Shown here in pieces: positions 16,579-24,931 of a stretch of 64,000 nucleotides of DNA. Every line of letters starts with the position of its first letter. The stretch's first letter is position 1. The notes below the pieces were generated by a model. It made no database searches. It was not told where the DNA came from and saw nothing but the letters and a program-made list of their open reading frames with translations. Made by a program: the position numbers and the translations under genes. Origin of the DNA: Peribacillus frigoritolerans (lineage in GTDB: Bacteria > Bacillota > Bacilli > Bacillales > DSM-1321); NCBI RefSeq assembly GCF_030676415.1, contig NZ_JAUUTW010000003.1, positions 274,066 through 338,065 of the forward strand. The letters are read 5' to 3'.

Positions 16579-17598
16579 GTGGTAAAAGAGTATTTGCAAA
16601 GCGAAGGTTTTTCAAGGTTAATTACATTAATTGTGTTAGTCCTCTTTTTAATAAGCATCGGCAGTATGGTTAATATCGTGTTATTCACATTTGTTTTCAC
16701 TTTCCTGATGGGAAGGCTGGAGCAATTTATCATGGTTCGGCTGAATAAAGTGATGCATATCAACTCTAAGGTTGTTATAAGCTTTTTATATGCAGTCGTC
16801 ATTTCTAGTTTAGCCATCGTTCTTTATAAATATCTACCGGTCATTACGCTACAATTCACGGAATTAGTGACACAGATCGTTTACTTCTTTCAACATCCAC
16901 CAGATAGTAGGGTCATTCAATATGCCATTAATATAATGAACGAGCTGGAATCGCCGCTCGATCTACAAAAACAGATGAATACACTCTATCTTTATATATC
17001 CGATTTCGGTAAACTGGCATTTCAAATTTTCATTTCCATGTTGCTTAGTCTATTTTTCTTATTGGAAAAAGATAAAATCATTCGCTTCACTTCTAAATTC
17101 AAGCGGGCCAAATTCAAATCTTTCTTTATAAACTTAAGCCACTTTGGCGTCAAATTCATCAATTCATTCGGAAAGGTGATCGAGGTCCAGTTCTTGATAG
17201 CCATTACGAATGCTGTCCTATCGGTAACTTTCTTATGGATTCTTGGCTTCCCGCAGTTGCTCGGTCTAGGGATCATGATTTTCTTCCTGGGTTTGATTCC
17301 GGTTGCAGGGGTCATCATCTCTCTCATTCCACTTAGCATGATCGCCTATAGCATCGGCGGCATGCCGAAAGTGATTGCTGTATTAATCATGATTGTTGTG
17401 ATCCATGCAATTGAAAGCTATATTTTAAATCCGAAATTCATGTCGGCAAAAACAAATCTTCCGACATTTTTCACCTTCATCATCCTATTGTTTTCCGAGC
17501 ATTTCCTTGGGATATGGGGATTGATCATCGGAATACCGATCTTCATCTTCCTGTTGGATATGTTAGATATTGAAGAGGGGAATAAGGAAGTACCATAA
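16579..17598 (+). CDS. AI-2E family (PerM-like) transporter
   Basis: 339 residues with about seven membrane spans and the family layout. N-terminal spans are followed by an amphipathic region at about 95-150 and the conserved C-terminal stretch PQLLGLGIMIFFLGLIPVAG, then NPKFMSAKTNLPTFFTFIIL and the GIWGLIIGIPIF closing motif. The family contains putative autoinducer-2 exporters, Na+/H+ antiporters and sporulation proteins such as YtvI; the substrate here is unknown. GTG start, with TTAGGAG eight bases upstream. Monocistronic with a strong terminator. Confidence 0.9.
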   Translation: MVKEYLQSEGFSRLITLIVLVLFLISIGSMVNIVLFTFVFTFLMGRLEQFIMVRLNKVMHINSKVVISFLYAVVISSLAIVLYKYLPVITLQFTELVTQIVYFFQHPPDSRVIQYAINIMNELESPLDLQKQMNTLYLYISDFGKLAFQIFISMLLSLFFLLEKDKIIRFTSKFKRAKFKSFFINLSHFGVKFINSFGKVIEVQFLIAITNAVLSVTFLWILGFPQLLGLGIMIFFLGLIPVAGVIISLIPLSMIAYSIGGMPKVIAVLIMIVVIHAIESYILNPKFMSAKTNLPTFFTFIILLFSEHFLGIWGLIIGIPIFIFLLDMLDIEEGNKEVP

Positions 17599-17607
17599 TA
17601 GTCATTT

Positions 17608-17646
17608 AAGCAGCGGCCACGCTAATATGGCCGCTGCTTATTTTTG
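17608..17646 (+). terminator. Terminator of the AI-2E transporter gene
   Basis: Perfect 12-bp stem AAGCAGCGGCCA / TGGCCGCTGCTT, followed by ATTTTTG. Confidence 0.95.
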
Positions 17647-17816
17647 TTCTATTAAACCTTTTGAAAGGTACCCCTATCTGTTTTTAATATAACATCCATT
17701 TATTCAAGAAAAAGGAAAAAGTCTGTATCTTCCCCATTAGAGCATAGTTGCGTTTTTGATTTACCGAGTTAATTGATTAAAATCTTATTTTACTAAAGTT
17801 GTTTATCGAAATTTTA

Positions 17817-17861
17817 TTGCTTAAAAAAACGAATAAACGTATAATATTCTTAAAAGAATAT
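17817..17861 (+). promoter_or_regulatory. SigA promoter with overlapping palindrome for the amino-acid ABC operon
   Basis: TTGCTT (17817-17822), 17 bases, TATAAT (17840-17845). A perfect palindrome ATATTCTT-AA-AAGAATAT covers 17844-17861, overlapping the end of the -10 box and the likely start site. Such placement is classic for repression. The cognate regulator is unknown; an arginine- or cysteine-responsive repressor is possible given the operon. The rest of the 340-bp gap upstream holds nothing gene-like. Confidence 0.65.
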
Positions 17862-17937
17862 ACTGAATGTTCTCTAAAGTTAGATTTATCTGTTTTTTTA
17901 AAAAAAGAGAGTTTACGAGAGAGAAGAGGGGATTATT

Positions 17938-18759
17938 TTGAAAAAGGTTTCTTTTGTAGTGTTTGCCATGGTAGTTTCATTGTTACTAGTCATGACAGGA
18001 TGCGGGAAGGATAAGGAAGTCTCGACAACTGGTAAAGAAGAAGAGTCCAATGGAAAAACACTCAGGATCGTGACAGACGCCAATTATGCTCCATTCGAAT
18101 ATCTTGAAGGTGATAAGATTGTAGGTTTCGATGTTGATTTCATCAATGCCGTTGCAAAAGAAGCGGGTTATGAAGTTAAACTGGAAAGTGTTGGTTGGGA
18201 TCCGATTTTTGTCGAAATCGAATCTAAGAGAGCGGATGTCGCGATATCTGCGATTACAGTGAATGACGAAAGAAAGCAATCTTATGACTTCTCTGTTCCG
18301 TATTTCTTATCCACAAACAAGATTCTTGTTCCTGAGAATAGTGATATAAAATCAGGAAATGAATTGAAAGGAAACGTCATTGCCGTTCAGACTGGTACAA
18401 CTGGACAGGAAGCGGTAGAGAAACTCCTTGGAAAGAACCACAAGGATATCAAAAAATTCGAAAATAATAACCTGGCCATTCAGGAATTACTAAAAGGCGG
18501 AGCTTCGGCTGTCGTAGCTGATAATACGGTTGTTGAAGAATATGTGAAAAATAACCCCGATCAAAAACTGAAAGTCGTTGAAGATAGCAAAAGTTTCAAT
18601 GAGGAGTTTTATGGTCTTATGTTCCCAAAAGGCAGTGAACTGAAATCGGAGTTCGATAAAGCCGTGAATGCCATTTATGAAAATGGGAAATATGCAGAAA
18701 TTTATAAAGAGTGGTTTGGTACGGATCCAGATATTGAAACGTTGAAAGCACAACAATAA
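17938..18759 (+). CDS. Amino-acid ABC transporter substrate-binding lipoprotein
   Basis: 273 residues. A lipoprotein signal peptide ends at VMTGC (Cys22). A family 3 solute-binding domain (SBP_bac_3) follows: LRIVTDANYAPFEYLEGDKI, then GFDVDFINAVAKEAG, W-D-P, and the ligand-binding R of NDERKQSYDFSVPY. These proteins capture polar amino acids outside the membrane and hand them to the permease. Ligand not certain; glutamine, arginine or cystine are typical. TTG start with AAGAGGGG six bases upstream. First gene of the importer operon; a hairpin at 18781 separates it from the permease gene, which fits higher expression of the binding protein. Confidence 0.92.
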   Translation: MKKVSFVVFAMVVSLLLVMTGCGKDKEVSTTGKEEESNGKTLRIVTDANYAPFEYLEGDKIVGFDVDFINAVAKEAGYEVKLESVGWDPIFVEIESKRADVAISAITVNDERKQSYDFSVPYFLSTNKILVPENSDIKSGNELKGNVIAVQTGTTGQEAVEKLLGKNHKDIKKFENNNLAIQELLKGGASAVVADNTVVEEYVKNNPDQKLKVVEDSKSFNEEFYGLMFPKGSELKSEFDKAVNAIYENGKYAEIYKEWFGTDPDIETLKAQQ

Positions 18760-18780
18760 AAACAAATGGAAGTAAAAGAT

Positions 18781-18815
18781 TGCGTAACTTTACGTGTGAA
18801 GTTACGCAGTTTTTG
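18781..18815 (+). terminator. Intra-operon hairpin/partial terminator
   Basis: Perfect 10-bp stem TGCGTAACTT / AAGTTACGCA followed by GTTTTTG, between the binding-protein and permease genes. It probably stabilises the upstream mRNA end and lets only some transcripts reach the permease gene. The ratio effect is inference. Confidence 0.8.
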
Positions 18816-18836
18816 TGGTCTTAGGAGGGAAACAAA

Positions 18837-19493
18837 ATGAGTTTTCGCTGGGATATTATTTTTGAATATGCTCCTTTCTTATTAAAAGGAACATTGCTAA
18901 CCATAGGGCTGTCGGTTTCCTCCATCCTCATCGGAACCTTTTTGGGGTTATTGATCGGTTTAGGGAAAATCATGAGAAACAAAGTGCTTGCCTTTCCATT
19001 TTACTGCTATGTCACGGTTTTTCGCGGAACACCGCTTTTAGTTCAAATCTTTTTAATCCATTTTGGAATTGTGCCCTTTTTTACCGGGGAAACGAATGCA
19101 GTAACTGCCGGTGTCATTGCTTTATCTTTAAATGCAGCCGCATATATTGCCGAAATTTTCCGGGCGGGCATTCAATCCATCGATAAAGGGCAAATGGAAG
19201 GGGCGCGTTCATTGGGAATGACCCATATCCAAACAATGATACATATTGTATTGCCTCAAGCTTTCAAACGAATGATTCCTCCGTTAGGAAATGAATTCAT
19301 CGTATTATTGAAGGATTCATCCCTGCTTTGTGTCATTGCTGCCCCGGAATTGATGTATTGGGGGAAAGCGATGGGGAGTCAGTACTTTAAAGTGTGGGAG
19401 CCATACTTGGCGTGTGCCTTCATCTATCTATTCCTGACCCTCATTTTAAGTTTCGTATTAAATAGACTCGAAAGAAGGTTGAAAACAGAATGA
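18837..19493 (+). CDS. Amino-acid ABC transporter permease
   Basis: 218 residues, HisMQ/GlnP-type permease with five membrane spans. The EAA loop that contacts the ATPase is visible: [20 protein letters not shown] followed by [19 protein letters not shown] is the typical early motif of polar amino-acid permeases. One permease gene in the operon implies a homodimer. Its stop overlaps the ATPase start (ATGA). GGAGGG lies before the ATG. Confidence 0.93.
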   Translation: MSFRWDIIFEYAPFLLKGTLLTIGLSVSSILIGTFLGLLIGLGKIMRNKVLAFPFYCYVTVFRGTPLLVQIFLIHFGIVPFFTGETNAVTAGVIALSLNAAAYIAEIFRAGIQSIDKGQMEGARSLGMTHIQTMIHIVLPQAFKRMIPPLGNEFIVLLKDSSLLCVIAAPELMYWGKAMGSQYFKVWEPYLACAFIYLFLTLILSFVLNRLERRLKTE

Positions 19494-20212
19494 TCAAGGT
19501 GGAGAATCTAAAGAAGTCATTTGGCGAAAATGATGTATTGAAAAATATCAATGCAATCGTTTCCCCTCGGGAAGTAGTCGTGGTAATTGGTCCTTCTGGG
19601 TCCGGTAAATCCACTTTCCTCAGGTGTATCAATCAACTTGAAACGATAACGGGAGGCCATATTTTCATTGAAGGGCTTGATACGACAGACAAGAAAGTCA
19701 ATATCAATAAAGTCCGGACGGAAGTTGGCATGGTATTTCAGCATTTTAACTTATTTCCACATAAGACTGTTCTTGAGAATATAATGCTTGCGCCTATAAA
19801 GGTCCGCAAGATATCCAAAGAACAGGCTTCCCAAAGAGGGATGGAACTGCTTAAGAAAGTGGGACTTAGCGAGAAAGCGAACGCATATCCAGATTCATTA
19901 TCGGGGGGACAAAAGCAACGCGTCGCAATTGCCAGGGCGTTAGCGATGGAACCCAAAATCATGCTATTCGACGAGCCGACTTCCGCTCTAGATCCGGAAA
20001 TGGTCGGTGAAGTCCTTGAGGTCATGAAGCAACTGGCTAAGGAAGGCATGACCATGGTAGTTGTGACCCATGAGATGGGGTTCGCAAAAGAAGTTGGAGA
20101 TCGTGTGATTTTCATGGACGAAGGTTATATTATTGAAGAAAATAGTCCTAGTGAGATTTTTAATAACCCCCAGCAGGAAAGAACTAAAGCCTTTTTGAGT
20201 AAAGTGCTTTAA
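19490..20212 (+). CDS. Amino-acid ABC transporter ATP-binding protein
   Basis: 240 residues, GlnQ/HisP-type ATPase. Walker [10 protein letters not shown] at about residues 34-42, Q-loop [10 protein letters not shown], signature LSGGQKQR, Walker [13 protein letters not shown] and the H-loop VTHEMGFA are all present. It powers uptake by the permease encoded just upstream. The start codon overlaps the permease stop by 4 bases. Last gene of the operon, followed by a terminator. Confidence 0.96.
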   Translation: MIKVENLKKSFGENDVLKNINAIVSPREVVVVIGPSGSGKSTFLRCINQLETITGGHIFIEGLDTTDKKVNINKVRTEVGMVFQHFNLFPHKTVLENIMLAPIKVRKISKEQASQRGMELLKKVGLSEKANAYPDSLSGGQKQRVAIARALAMEPKIMLFDEPTSALDPEMVGEVLEVMKQLAKEGMTMVVVTHEMGFAKEVGDRVIFMDEGYIIEENSPSEIFNNPQQERTKAFLSKVL

Positions 20213-20224
20213 TTACACGCAAAG

Positions 20225-20257
20225 AAAAAAACCTTCCATTAAGGGAGGATTTTTTTC
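20225..20257 (+). terminator. Terminator of the amino-acid ABC operon
   Basis: CCTTCC / GGGAGG stem flanked by A6 and T7 runs. Confidence 0.85.
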
Positions 20258-20275
20258 GGAGCATATCAGGGGGCT

Positions 20276-20647
20276 TCATTTGATGTATGAAGCGCCTAAA
20301 AGTGATTCAGGGCTTTTACCGAGCACAAGCATACTGATTTTGGCATATCCAATATTTTTATTTTGGGAGAAGGTCTGAAGTAATACCTGGATATTCGGAT
20401 CATCCTTTAACTTTTGAACTTCCTCTATATATAATCCGATAACGGAGGGCATAACGAATTCAGGGGTGTATTCGTTAGGGTTTTCATCCATGATTAATGT
20501 GCCCATAAATTGATATTTAAATTGAAGAGCCCGTGTTAAGGCAACGACATGGAACAGTTTGTTAAATAGTTCGGGGTATGAATATTTAATTTTCTCCAGA
20601 GCTGCTTCTGTTGCCTGTAACTCATCGACACTAGATAAAGTGATCAT
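20276..20647 (-). CDS. Hypothetical protein, 123 residues
   Basis: Not recognised. Predicted soluble and mainly helical (ELQATEAALEKIKYSYPELF, then HVVALTRALQFKYQFMGTLI). It has an acidic middle (MDENPNEYTPEF) and no motif or membrane span that I can name. ATG 20647 is chosen for AAAGGAG six bases upstream; the frame is open 15 codons further back without a signal. Its neighbours are the amino-acid importer (convergent) and a LysR regulator on the same strand 161 bases upstream. Confidence 0.7.
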   Translation of the reverse strand: MITLSSVDELQATEAALEKIKYSYPELFNKLFHVVALTRALQFKYQFMGTLIMDENPNEYTPEFVMPSVIGLYIEEVQKLKDDPNIQVLLQTFSQNKNIGYAKISMLVLGKSPESLLGASYIK

Positions 20648-20808
20648 GAATATCTCCTTTTTAGAAAATATGGATCCATCAGCATTTACCATGCTTTTTA
20701 CTCATACTAGTCTACCCCCGCCGTAACGCCTTGTAAAATGGTTAGATGTTATCATGTGCATAACCCAAATCTATGATAGTGCTTACATCAATCATGCCGA
20801 ATAATTCA

Positions 20809-21690
20809 CTACTTATTAGACAATGCTTCCTTCGTATAATTCAGCCATTCTTTTGCAGCGTATGAAAGGTAATGGTCCTTACTCCAAATAAATCCCAAAT
20901 TCCAACTAATGGAGGGGTTTTTAACCTTGATTGTCTTTACGCGCTCATCATGACGGCATAAACTTTCCGGTAATAGAGCAACGCCAAGTTTACAGTAAAC
21001 CATTTCCTCAATAAAATCCCAGCGTGAGCTTTCCGTGACGATATGTGGAGAAAAACCAGCTTCATTACAGGATGAAATGATGAGATCTCGAAGGACGTAA
21101 TCTTTATTGAATAAGATGAAAGATTCGTTTTCCAGGTCGGCCAAATCAATTTCTTCCCCAAATGCATGCGGATGGGAGGGATGAACAATCAAGTTGATGT
21201 CTTCTTCCAAAAAAGCAAAATGATGAAAAAGTGCGGTGTTGGTTGGCAGGACTATTACGCCTATATCAATTAAGTCATTTTGGACGGATTCTTCTATTTT
21301 CTTTGAACCATCCTCTACTAATTGAAAGGTAATATTGGGATAGTCCTCGTGAAAACGGCTAAGAATTCGGGGGAAGAAAGAAGCGTCGATGATCGGCGGC
21401 AGCCCGATGCGTATATGTCCCTTTTTTAAACCTAATAAATTGTCCATTTCCGTTTCTAAATTGTGAAAGGCCTTATCAATCAATTTTGCCTGCTCTAAGA
21501 CAACCCTGCCTGCATCGGTCAAGATCAGTTGCTTACGTGAACGATCAAAAAGCTCAACACCTAGCTCGGTTTCCAGGTTTTTAATCATCTTGCTGATGGT
21601 CGGCTGGGTAATGAATAAATGATCGGCAGCCCGAGTGAAGCTATTGAAATTGGTTACCTCTATAAAGTATTGCAAATGTTTAATATCCAT
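20809..21690 (-). CDS. LysR-family transcriptional regulator
   Basis: 293 residues. N-terminal winged HTH (MDIKHLQYFIEVTNFNSFTR, then AADHLFITQPTISKMIKNLE, residues 1-60) and a C-terminal periplasmic-binding-like effector domain (HIRIGLPPIIDASFFPRIL onward). It is close to the CidR/YwbI branch, which in B. subtilis activates the cidAB-like operon, but no cid genes are adjacent. LysR proteins usually control a divergent gene; here the upstream neighbour (uspA-like) runs the same way, so the target is unclear. AGGTGA before the ATG. Confidence 0.9.
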   Translation of the reverse strand: MDIKHLQYFIEVTNFNSFTRAADHLFITQPTISKMIKNLETELGVELFDRSRKQLILTDAGRVVLEQAKLIDKAFHNLETEMDNLLGLKKGHIRIGLPPIIDASFFPRILSRFHEDYPNITFQLVEDGSKKIEESVQNDLIDIGVIVLPTNTALFHHFAFLEEDINLIVHPSHPHAFGEEIDLADLENESFILFNKDYVLRDLIISSCNEAGFSPHIVTESSRWDFIEEMVYCKLGVALLPESLCRHDERVKTIKVKNPSISWNLGFIWSKDHYLSYAAKEWLNYTKEALSNK

Positions 21691-21793
21691 TGCGTCACCT
21701 GTTTTCCTCGTTTAAAATTAGTTTCATTTTACCTGTAAACGGAAGTGTTTGTAAAACATGATAAGATTTTGATGGAGTTTCATGCACGCATAA

Positions 21794-21826
21794 ATAAGCT
21801 GGATTCCAAAGGGGATCCCAGCTTAT
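21794..21826 (-). terminator. Terminator of the universal stress protein gene
   Basis: ATAAGCTGG / CCAGCTTAT outer arms with inner ATTCC / GGGGAT pairing. The T-tail on the minus strand is weak (TTATTTATG). Confidence 0.6.
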
Positions 21827-21858
21827 GAAAGGGCTGGCAAGAGTATCTGCCGTAAAAT

Positions 21859-22284
21859 TTATTTGACCAACAAGACGGGCACTGGGGAATGTTGAACGAT
21901 ATAGTGGCTCACGCTGCCTAGGAATTCCTTGAAACCACTCAATCCGCGGCTGCCCATGATGATAAGGTCACAATTCTGGGATTGTGCATGTTCCAATAAA
22001 GTCGTGATGGCTGAACCCTCTACGACAAATGTCTGGGATGCATTCGGGATTTCGGATAAAAGCGCTTCCGCTTTTTTTATCACTTGCTTGCCATACTTGA
22101 GCATGGATTCTTCAATTTCCTGAAAGGCATTGCCATATATATTTGGTTTGATTGGCAACGTTACAGCGTGAAGCACCTGGATTTCGATAGCGGGATCCAG
22201 CTTCGCTAATTCAATCGCTTTTTCTAAAGATTTAAGTGCTAATTCAGATTCATCATAAGCAACTAATATTTTTGAACATAGCAT
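21859..22284 (-). CDS. UspA universal stress protein
   Basis: 141 residues, one Usp domain. The start is KILVAYDESELALKSLEKAI, and the nucleotide-binding signature is MGSRGLSGFKEFLGSVSHYI, then HSPVPVLLV (G-x2-G-x9-G-S type). Usp dimers bind ATP and support survival under starvation or stress. Divergent from the MerR gene; the shared 164-bp region holds the MerR promoter. AAGGG before the ATG with a longish spacer. Confidence 0.92.
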   Translation of the reverse strand: MLCSKILVAYDESELALKSLEKAIELAKLDPAIEIQVLHAVTLPIKPNIYGNAFQEIEESMLKYGKQVIKKAEALLSEIPNASQTFVVEGSAITTLLEHAQSQNCDLIIMGSRGLSGFKEFLGSVSHYIVQHSPVPVLLVK

Positions 22285-22380
22285 TGATCGTTCAGTCCCT
22301 TCTTTTAAAGAATATACCCATAGTATATCAATTTAAATCTATCATGCCGTTTCATATATTATAAATTTTGTGAATATTTA

Positions 22381-22411
22381 TTGAAGTTTACGTTAACGTC
22401 AATGTTAAAAT
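22381..22411 (+). promoter_or_regulatory. MerR-type promoter with 19-bp spacer and operator dyad
   Basis: TTGAAG (-35, 22381-22386) and TAAAAT (-10, 22406-22411) are 19 bases apart, two more than normal. The spacer begins with the 16-bp dyad TTTACGTTAACGTCAA (22387-22402; one mismatched pair). MerR-family activators bind exactly such spacer dyads and untwist the DNA to align the boxes. It drives the merR gene and, by read-through, the acyl-CoA catabolic operon. Confidence 0.7.
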
Positions 22412-22448
22412 AAAGGTAAATAATCCCTTTGTAAAGTGTGGTTTTAAC

Positions 22449-22844
22449 ATGTACACCATTTCTGAGTTAGCAAAAGTATTCGGATTGACGACAAGGACAC
22501 TCCGGTATTATGAGGAACTGGGTATGCTTAGGCCAAAGCGTACCGAAACGGGGAAAAGAGTTTATGGAAAGAAAGAATATGCACAGCTCAAAATCATAAT
22601 GCGCGGAAAGAAGTATGGTTTTTCGTTAGTGGAAATAAAGGATATAGTCCTTTTATTCGATAAGGACAGGACGGGCATTAAACAATTGGAAAAAACGATT
22701 GAAACTGCAGGACAGAAATTAAACGAAATTAATGAACGCATTAAGGAGCTGGATGGGTTGAAGCAGGATTTTGAACAGGTAATCAAAGGCTTTACCGAAA
22801 CCCTTCATGACTTGAAAGTGAACGATAAAACAGGCAAGCGTTGA
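22449..22844 (+). CDS. MerR-family regulator of the adjacent acyl-CoA operon
   Basis: 131 residues. The N-terminal MerR HTH and wing (MYTISELAKVFGLTTRTLRY, then YEELGMLRPKRTETGKRVYG) is followed by a long dimerisation coiled coil (about 76-120). It has no metal-ligand Cys cluster, so it is of the organic-ligand type. Gene position resembles LiuR-type MerR proteins, which control branched-chain or fatty acyl-CoA degradation in proteobacteria; the ligand here is probably an acyl-CoA (inference). No clear ribosome-binding site stands before the ATG at 22449. First gene of the operon 22449-27796. Confidence 0.85.
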   Translation: MYTISELAKVFGLTTRTLRYYEELGMLRPKRTETGKRVYGKKEYAQLKIIMRGKKYGFSLVEIKDIVLLFDKDRTGIKQLEKTIETAGQKLNEINERIKELDGLKQDFEQVIKGFTETLHDLKVNDKTGKR

Positions 22845-22920
22845 AATTAATCTTGAAAATAGGTTTTGATGATAGTGAAAGATGAATATATATTCTAGAA
22901 ACAAATGGTGGGGTGAGGAT

Positions 22921-23688
22921 TTGGAAATTCAAGAAACGATTGCAGTTGTAACAGGCGGGGCTTCAGGTCTGGGAGCCGCGACAGTAAGAAACGTCATTAA
23001 AAAAGGTGGAAAAGCGGTCATATTTGACCTCTCGGAAGAAAATGGCGCTAAAATGGCTCAGGAATTGGGAGATTCAGTCCTGTTTATTAAAACGGATGTA
23101 ACTAGTGAAGAAAGCGTTTCGGCAGCATTGGATGAAGGAATAAAAAAATTCGGTAGCATCAATACGGTCATCAACTGTGCAGGCATTGCGATTGCAGAGA
23201 AAGTCATAGGCAGAAAAGGCATACACGAATTGAAAGCGTTCTCAGATGTCGTGCAAATCAATTTGGTCGGTACGTTTAACGTAATCCGGCTTACGGCGGA
23301 AAAAATGGTCGAAAATGAACCGAACCAAGAGGGGGAGCGTGGGGTCATTATCAATACAGCTTCGGTAGCTGCCTTTGAAGGACAAATCGGACAAGCCGCA
23401 TATAGTGCCTCTAAGGGAGGGATTGTTGGTATGACTCTGCCGATCGCAAGGGAGCTTGCCAACAAAGGGATACGTGTCGTATCGATTGCACCCGGTCTAT
23501 TCCATACTCCGATGTTTGATTCATTACCTGAAGAAGCGAGGATGTCATTAGGTAAAACCGTGCCATTCCCGCCAAGGCTCGGGTATCCCGAAGAGTACGC
23601 TAAACTGACGGAAAGCATCATAACGAATCCAATGCTGAATGGGGAAACCATCAGACTGGATGGGGCCATTAGAATGTCACCCAGGTAA
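22921..23688 (+). CDS. SDR 3-hydroxyacyl-CoA dehydrogenase (HSD10-like)
   Basis: 255 residues from the TTG at 22921. GGASGLG cofactor loop, NCAGIAIAEK, catalytic Ser in NTASVAAFEGQ and Y-x3-K in QAAYSASKGG. The body closely follows type 2 3-hydroxyacyl-CoA/2-methyl-3-hydroxybutyryl-CoA dehydrogenase, including GRKGIHELKAF and the GLFHTPMFDSLPEEAR segment. It oxidises the 3-hydroxy group of short or branched acyl-CoA with NAD. TTG is preferred because GGGGTGAGG lies just before it; an in-frame ATG at 22882 lacks a good signal. Gene 2 of the acyl-CoA operon. Confidence 0.88.
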   Translation: MEIQETIAVVTGGASGLGAATVRNVIKKGGKAVIFDLSEENGAKMAQELGDSVLFIKTDVTSEESVSAALDEGIKKFGSINTVINCAGIAIAEKVIGRKGIHELKAFSDVVQINLVGTFNVIRLTAEKMVENEPNQEGERGVIINTASVAAFEGQIGQAAYSASKGGIVGMTLPIARELANKGIRVVSIAPGLFHTPMFDSLPEEARMSLGKTVPFPPRLGYPEEYAKLTESIITNPMLNGETIRLDGAIRMSPR

Positions 23689-23758
23689 GTTGTTAATTCC
23701 TTCAGGGAAATCCATTGTAAAGAGGCTCCGACAAAGAAATGGAGAGGAGATAAAGCAG

Positions 23759-24904
23759 ATGAAGCATCCATACCTAAGTGAAGATCATGAGATTTTCCGT
23801 AAGTCATTCCGAAAGTTTTTAGAGAAAGAAGCAGTTCCCCATTATGAACGATGGGAAGAAGAGAGGATCATTCCACGGTCATTTTGGGTGAAAATGGGGG
23901 AACAGGGTTTTTTATGTCCGGACCTTGGAGAAGATTATGGGGGTTCCGGGGGAGATTGGGGCTTTGCGGTCATAATTAATGAGGAATTGGAAAGAGTTGG
24001 TTCTGGTTTCATTGGTTTCGGACTTCACAGTGACATCACCGTTCCGTATATTTCCGCATACGGAAATGAGTCGCAGAAACAGCGCTGGCTTCCTAAATGC
24101 ACGACGGGGGAAATCATTACAGCCATTGCCATGACAGAGCCTGGCACAGGTTCGGATTTGGCCAATATTAAGACGACTGCCATTTTGGATGGAGGTCATT
24201 ACATATTAAATGGACAAAAGACATTCATCACAAATGGCATTCATTCGGACTTGGTGATCGTTGCCTGTAAAACGGATCCAAGTGCCGTTCCGAAACATAA
24301 AGGTGTTAGCTTAGTCGTGGTCGAAAGGGATACCCCCGGGTTTTCCAGGGGGCGAAAACTGAAGAAACTTGGCTTGCACAGTCAGGATACAGCAGAACTC
24401 ATCTTCGAGGATTGCCGTGTTCCAAAGGAAAACCTGCTTGGTGAAGAAGGCAAGGGGTTTACTTACTTAATGGAAAAACTGCAGCAGGAACGCCTTGTGG
24501 TGGCAATTTGTGCCCAAACCGCATCTGAGGATATGCTGGCCGATACGATTGAGTACGTGAAGGGCAGGGAAGCGTTCGGAAAATCAGTAAGTCAGTTTCA
24601 AAATACTCAATTCAAAATCGCGGAAATGGCAACGGAAATCAAAATGGGGCGTGCCTTCCTTGATCAATTGATCGCCAAACATATGGCTGGGGAACAGGTT
24701 GTAACGGAAGTTTCGATGGCAAAATGGCGTTTGACGGAGACTGCCAGAAAAATTTCCATTGAATGCATGCAGCTCCATGGCGGTTATGGATATATGGAGG
24801 AATACAAGATTGCCAGAAGGTATCGGGATGTTCCGGTAGCAAGCATCTATGCCGGGACAAATGAAATCATGAAGAAAATCATCGCTAAGAATCTGGGCCT
24901 ATAA
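23759..24904 (+). CDS. Acyl-CoA dehydrogenase
   Basis: 381 residues, FAD enzyme of fatty-acid or branched acyl-CoA beta-oxidation. Visible are the family motifs AMTEPGTGSDLANIKTTA (FAD/substrate region, about 126-143) and FITNGIHSDLVIV. The C-terminal motifs are QLHGGYGYMEEYKIARRYRD and IYAGTNEIMKKIIAKNL. The usual catalytic Glu of this family lies in the last region, where a G-T-N-E motif is present. It introduces the C2-C3 double bond and passes electrons to ETF. GGAGAGGAG upstream of ATG 23759; the frame is open 40 codons further back, inside the SDR gene, without support. Confidence 0.92.
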   Translation: MKHPYLSEDHEIFRKSFRKFLEKEAVPHYERWEEERIIPRSFWVKMGEQGFLCPDLGEDYGGSGGDWGFAVIINEELERVGSGFIGFGLHSDITVPYISAYGNESQKQRWLPKCTTGEIITAIAMTEPGTGSDLANIKTTAILDGGHYILNGQKTFITNGIHSDLVIVACKTDPSAVPKHKGVSLVVVERDTPGFSRGRKLKKLGLHSQDTAELIFEDCRVPKENLLGEEGKGFTYLMEKLQQERLVVAICAQTASEDMLADTIEYVKGREAFGKSVSQFQNTQFKIAEMATEIKMGRAFLDQLIAKHMAGEQVVTEVSMAKWRLTETARKISIECMQLHGGYGYMEEYKIARRYRDVPVASIYAGTNEIMKKIIAKNLGL

Positions 24905-24931
24905 TAAAAGGATGAGAAGGGGAGAGAGTAT

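Noticed and set aside
17799..18014. 71-codon frame across the amino-acid ABC promoter
   Set aside because: It covers the SigA promoter and palindrome and lacks a ribosome-binding site; a chance frame.
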